Below, piece by piece: positions 63,940 through 64,000 of a stretch of 64,000 nucleotides of DNA; position 1 is the stretch's first letter; every line of letters starts with the position of its first letter. Source of the DNA: Roseiarcus sp963829505 (GTDB taxonomy: Bacteria > Pseudomonadota > Alphaproteobacteria > Rhizobiales > Beijerinckiaceae); assembly GCA_963829505.1 (NCBI GenBank), contig CAWHIL010000006.1:25597-89596 (forward strand), read 5' to 3'. The position numbers and the translations under genes were made by a program. Under the pieces are notes generated by a model. It worked only from the letters and a program-made list of their open reading frames with translations, was not told the origin of the DNA and did no database searches.

Positions 63940-64000
63940 GACATGCGGCGTTGACCAACGGGCCACGCCACGACGGCCCGCAATGTCGCGGCCCGCGTCG

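Overview
The window is a GC-rich chromosomal segment from an alphaproteobacterium, most likely of the Hyphomicrobiales (Rhizobiales). The call rests on gene families (Kup, Tad minor pilins, PQQ-free aromatic-type dehydrogenases, IS256-type elements, REP-like palindromes typical of this order) and on the strong GC bias that opens long false reading frames on the antisense strand. I did not compute composition or run any search, so the genus is open. No rRNA gene, complete tRNA gene or CRISPR array was seen.

Region by region. 1-7600: an acyl-CoA synthetase cut by the window edge, an SDR enzyme, a single-domain response regulator, and a minus-strand run of Kup potassium transporter, GNAT acetyltransferase and a PDZ/multi-membrane-span/GAF-like protein. 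7.6-10.8 kb: VapBC, a D-lyxose isomerase-like protein, a MntA/HepT pair and polyphosphate kinase 2. 10.9-14.2 kb: one very large zinc-ribbon/adenylate-cyclase/ATPase/TPR regulator. 14.4-17.7 kb: a small helical protein coupled to a polyprenyl synthetase, facing a phytoene-desaturase-like FAD enzyme. 17.7-25.5 kb: a VapB followed by a serine hydrolase whose first codons look like a VapC remnant, an AbrB/VapC pair under a perfect palindrome, two YbaK-type deacylases, a LysR regulator divergent from a flavin-binding protein, Ogt, and small enzymes. 26.5-30.8 kb: SAM hydrolase, then Tad-type pilus proteins and a PilZ protein. 31-37.5 kb: isochorismatase, isovaleryl-CoA dehydrogenase, DsbA-family isomerase, two Met/His/Lys-rich secreted peptides, and aroC.

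37.8-39.2 kb is an IS256-family element with an 8-bp target duplication; a second, almost identical copy lies at 62.2-63.6 kb. 39.7-48.9 kb holds housekeeping genes (typA, class I aldolase), a second MntA/HepT pair, a hemolysin III-type membrane protein and oxidoreductases. 50.5-57.5 kb is a co-directional operon: a vanillin-dehydrogenase-like aldehyde dehydrogenase (carrying a single-base frameshift), a branched-chain-type ABC importer (binding protein, two ATPases, two permeases) and a coniferyl-alcohol-dehydrogenase-like SDR. Together they suggest import and two-step oxidation of an aromatic alcohol or aldehyde.

At 57571 the sequence changes: the 3' half of a tRNA-Pro gene marks one end (attL) of an integrative element that runs past the right edge. 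The element carries a frameshifted tyrosine recombinase, excisionase-like helix-turn-helix genes, phased direct repeats, a broken winged-helix gene, a broken Rha-type phage regulator and a small gene split by the second IS copy. It looks like a decaying prophage or genomic island.
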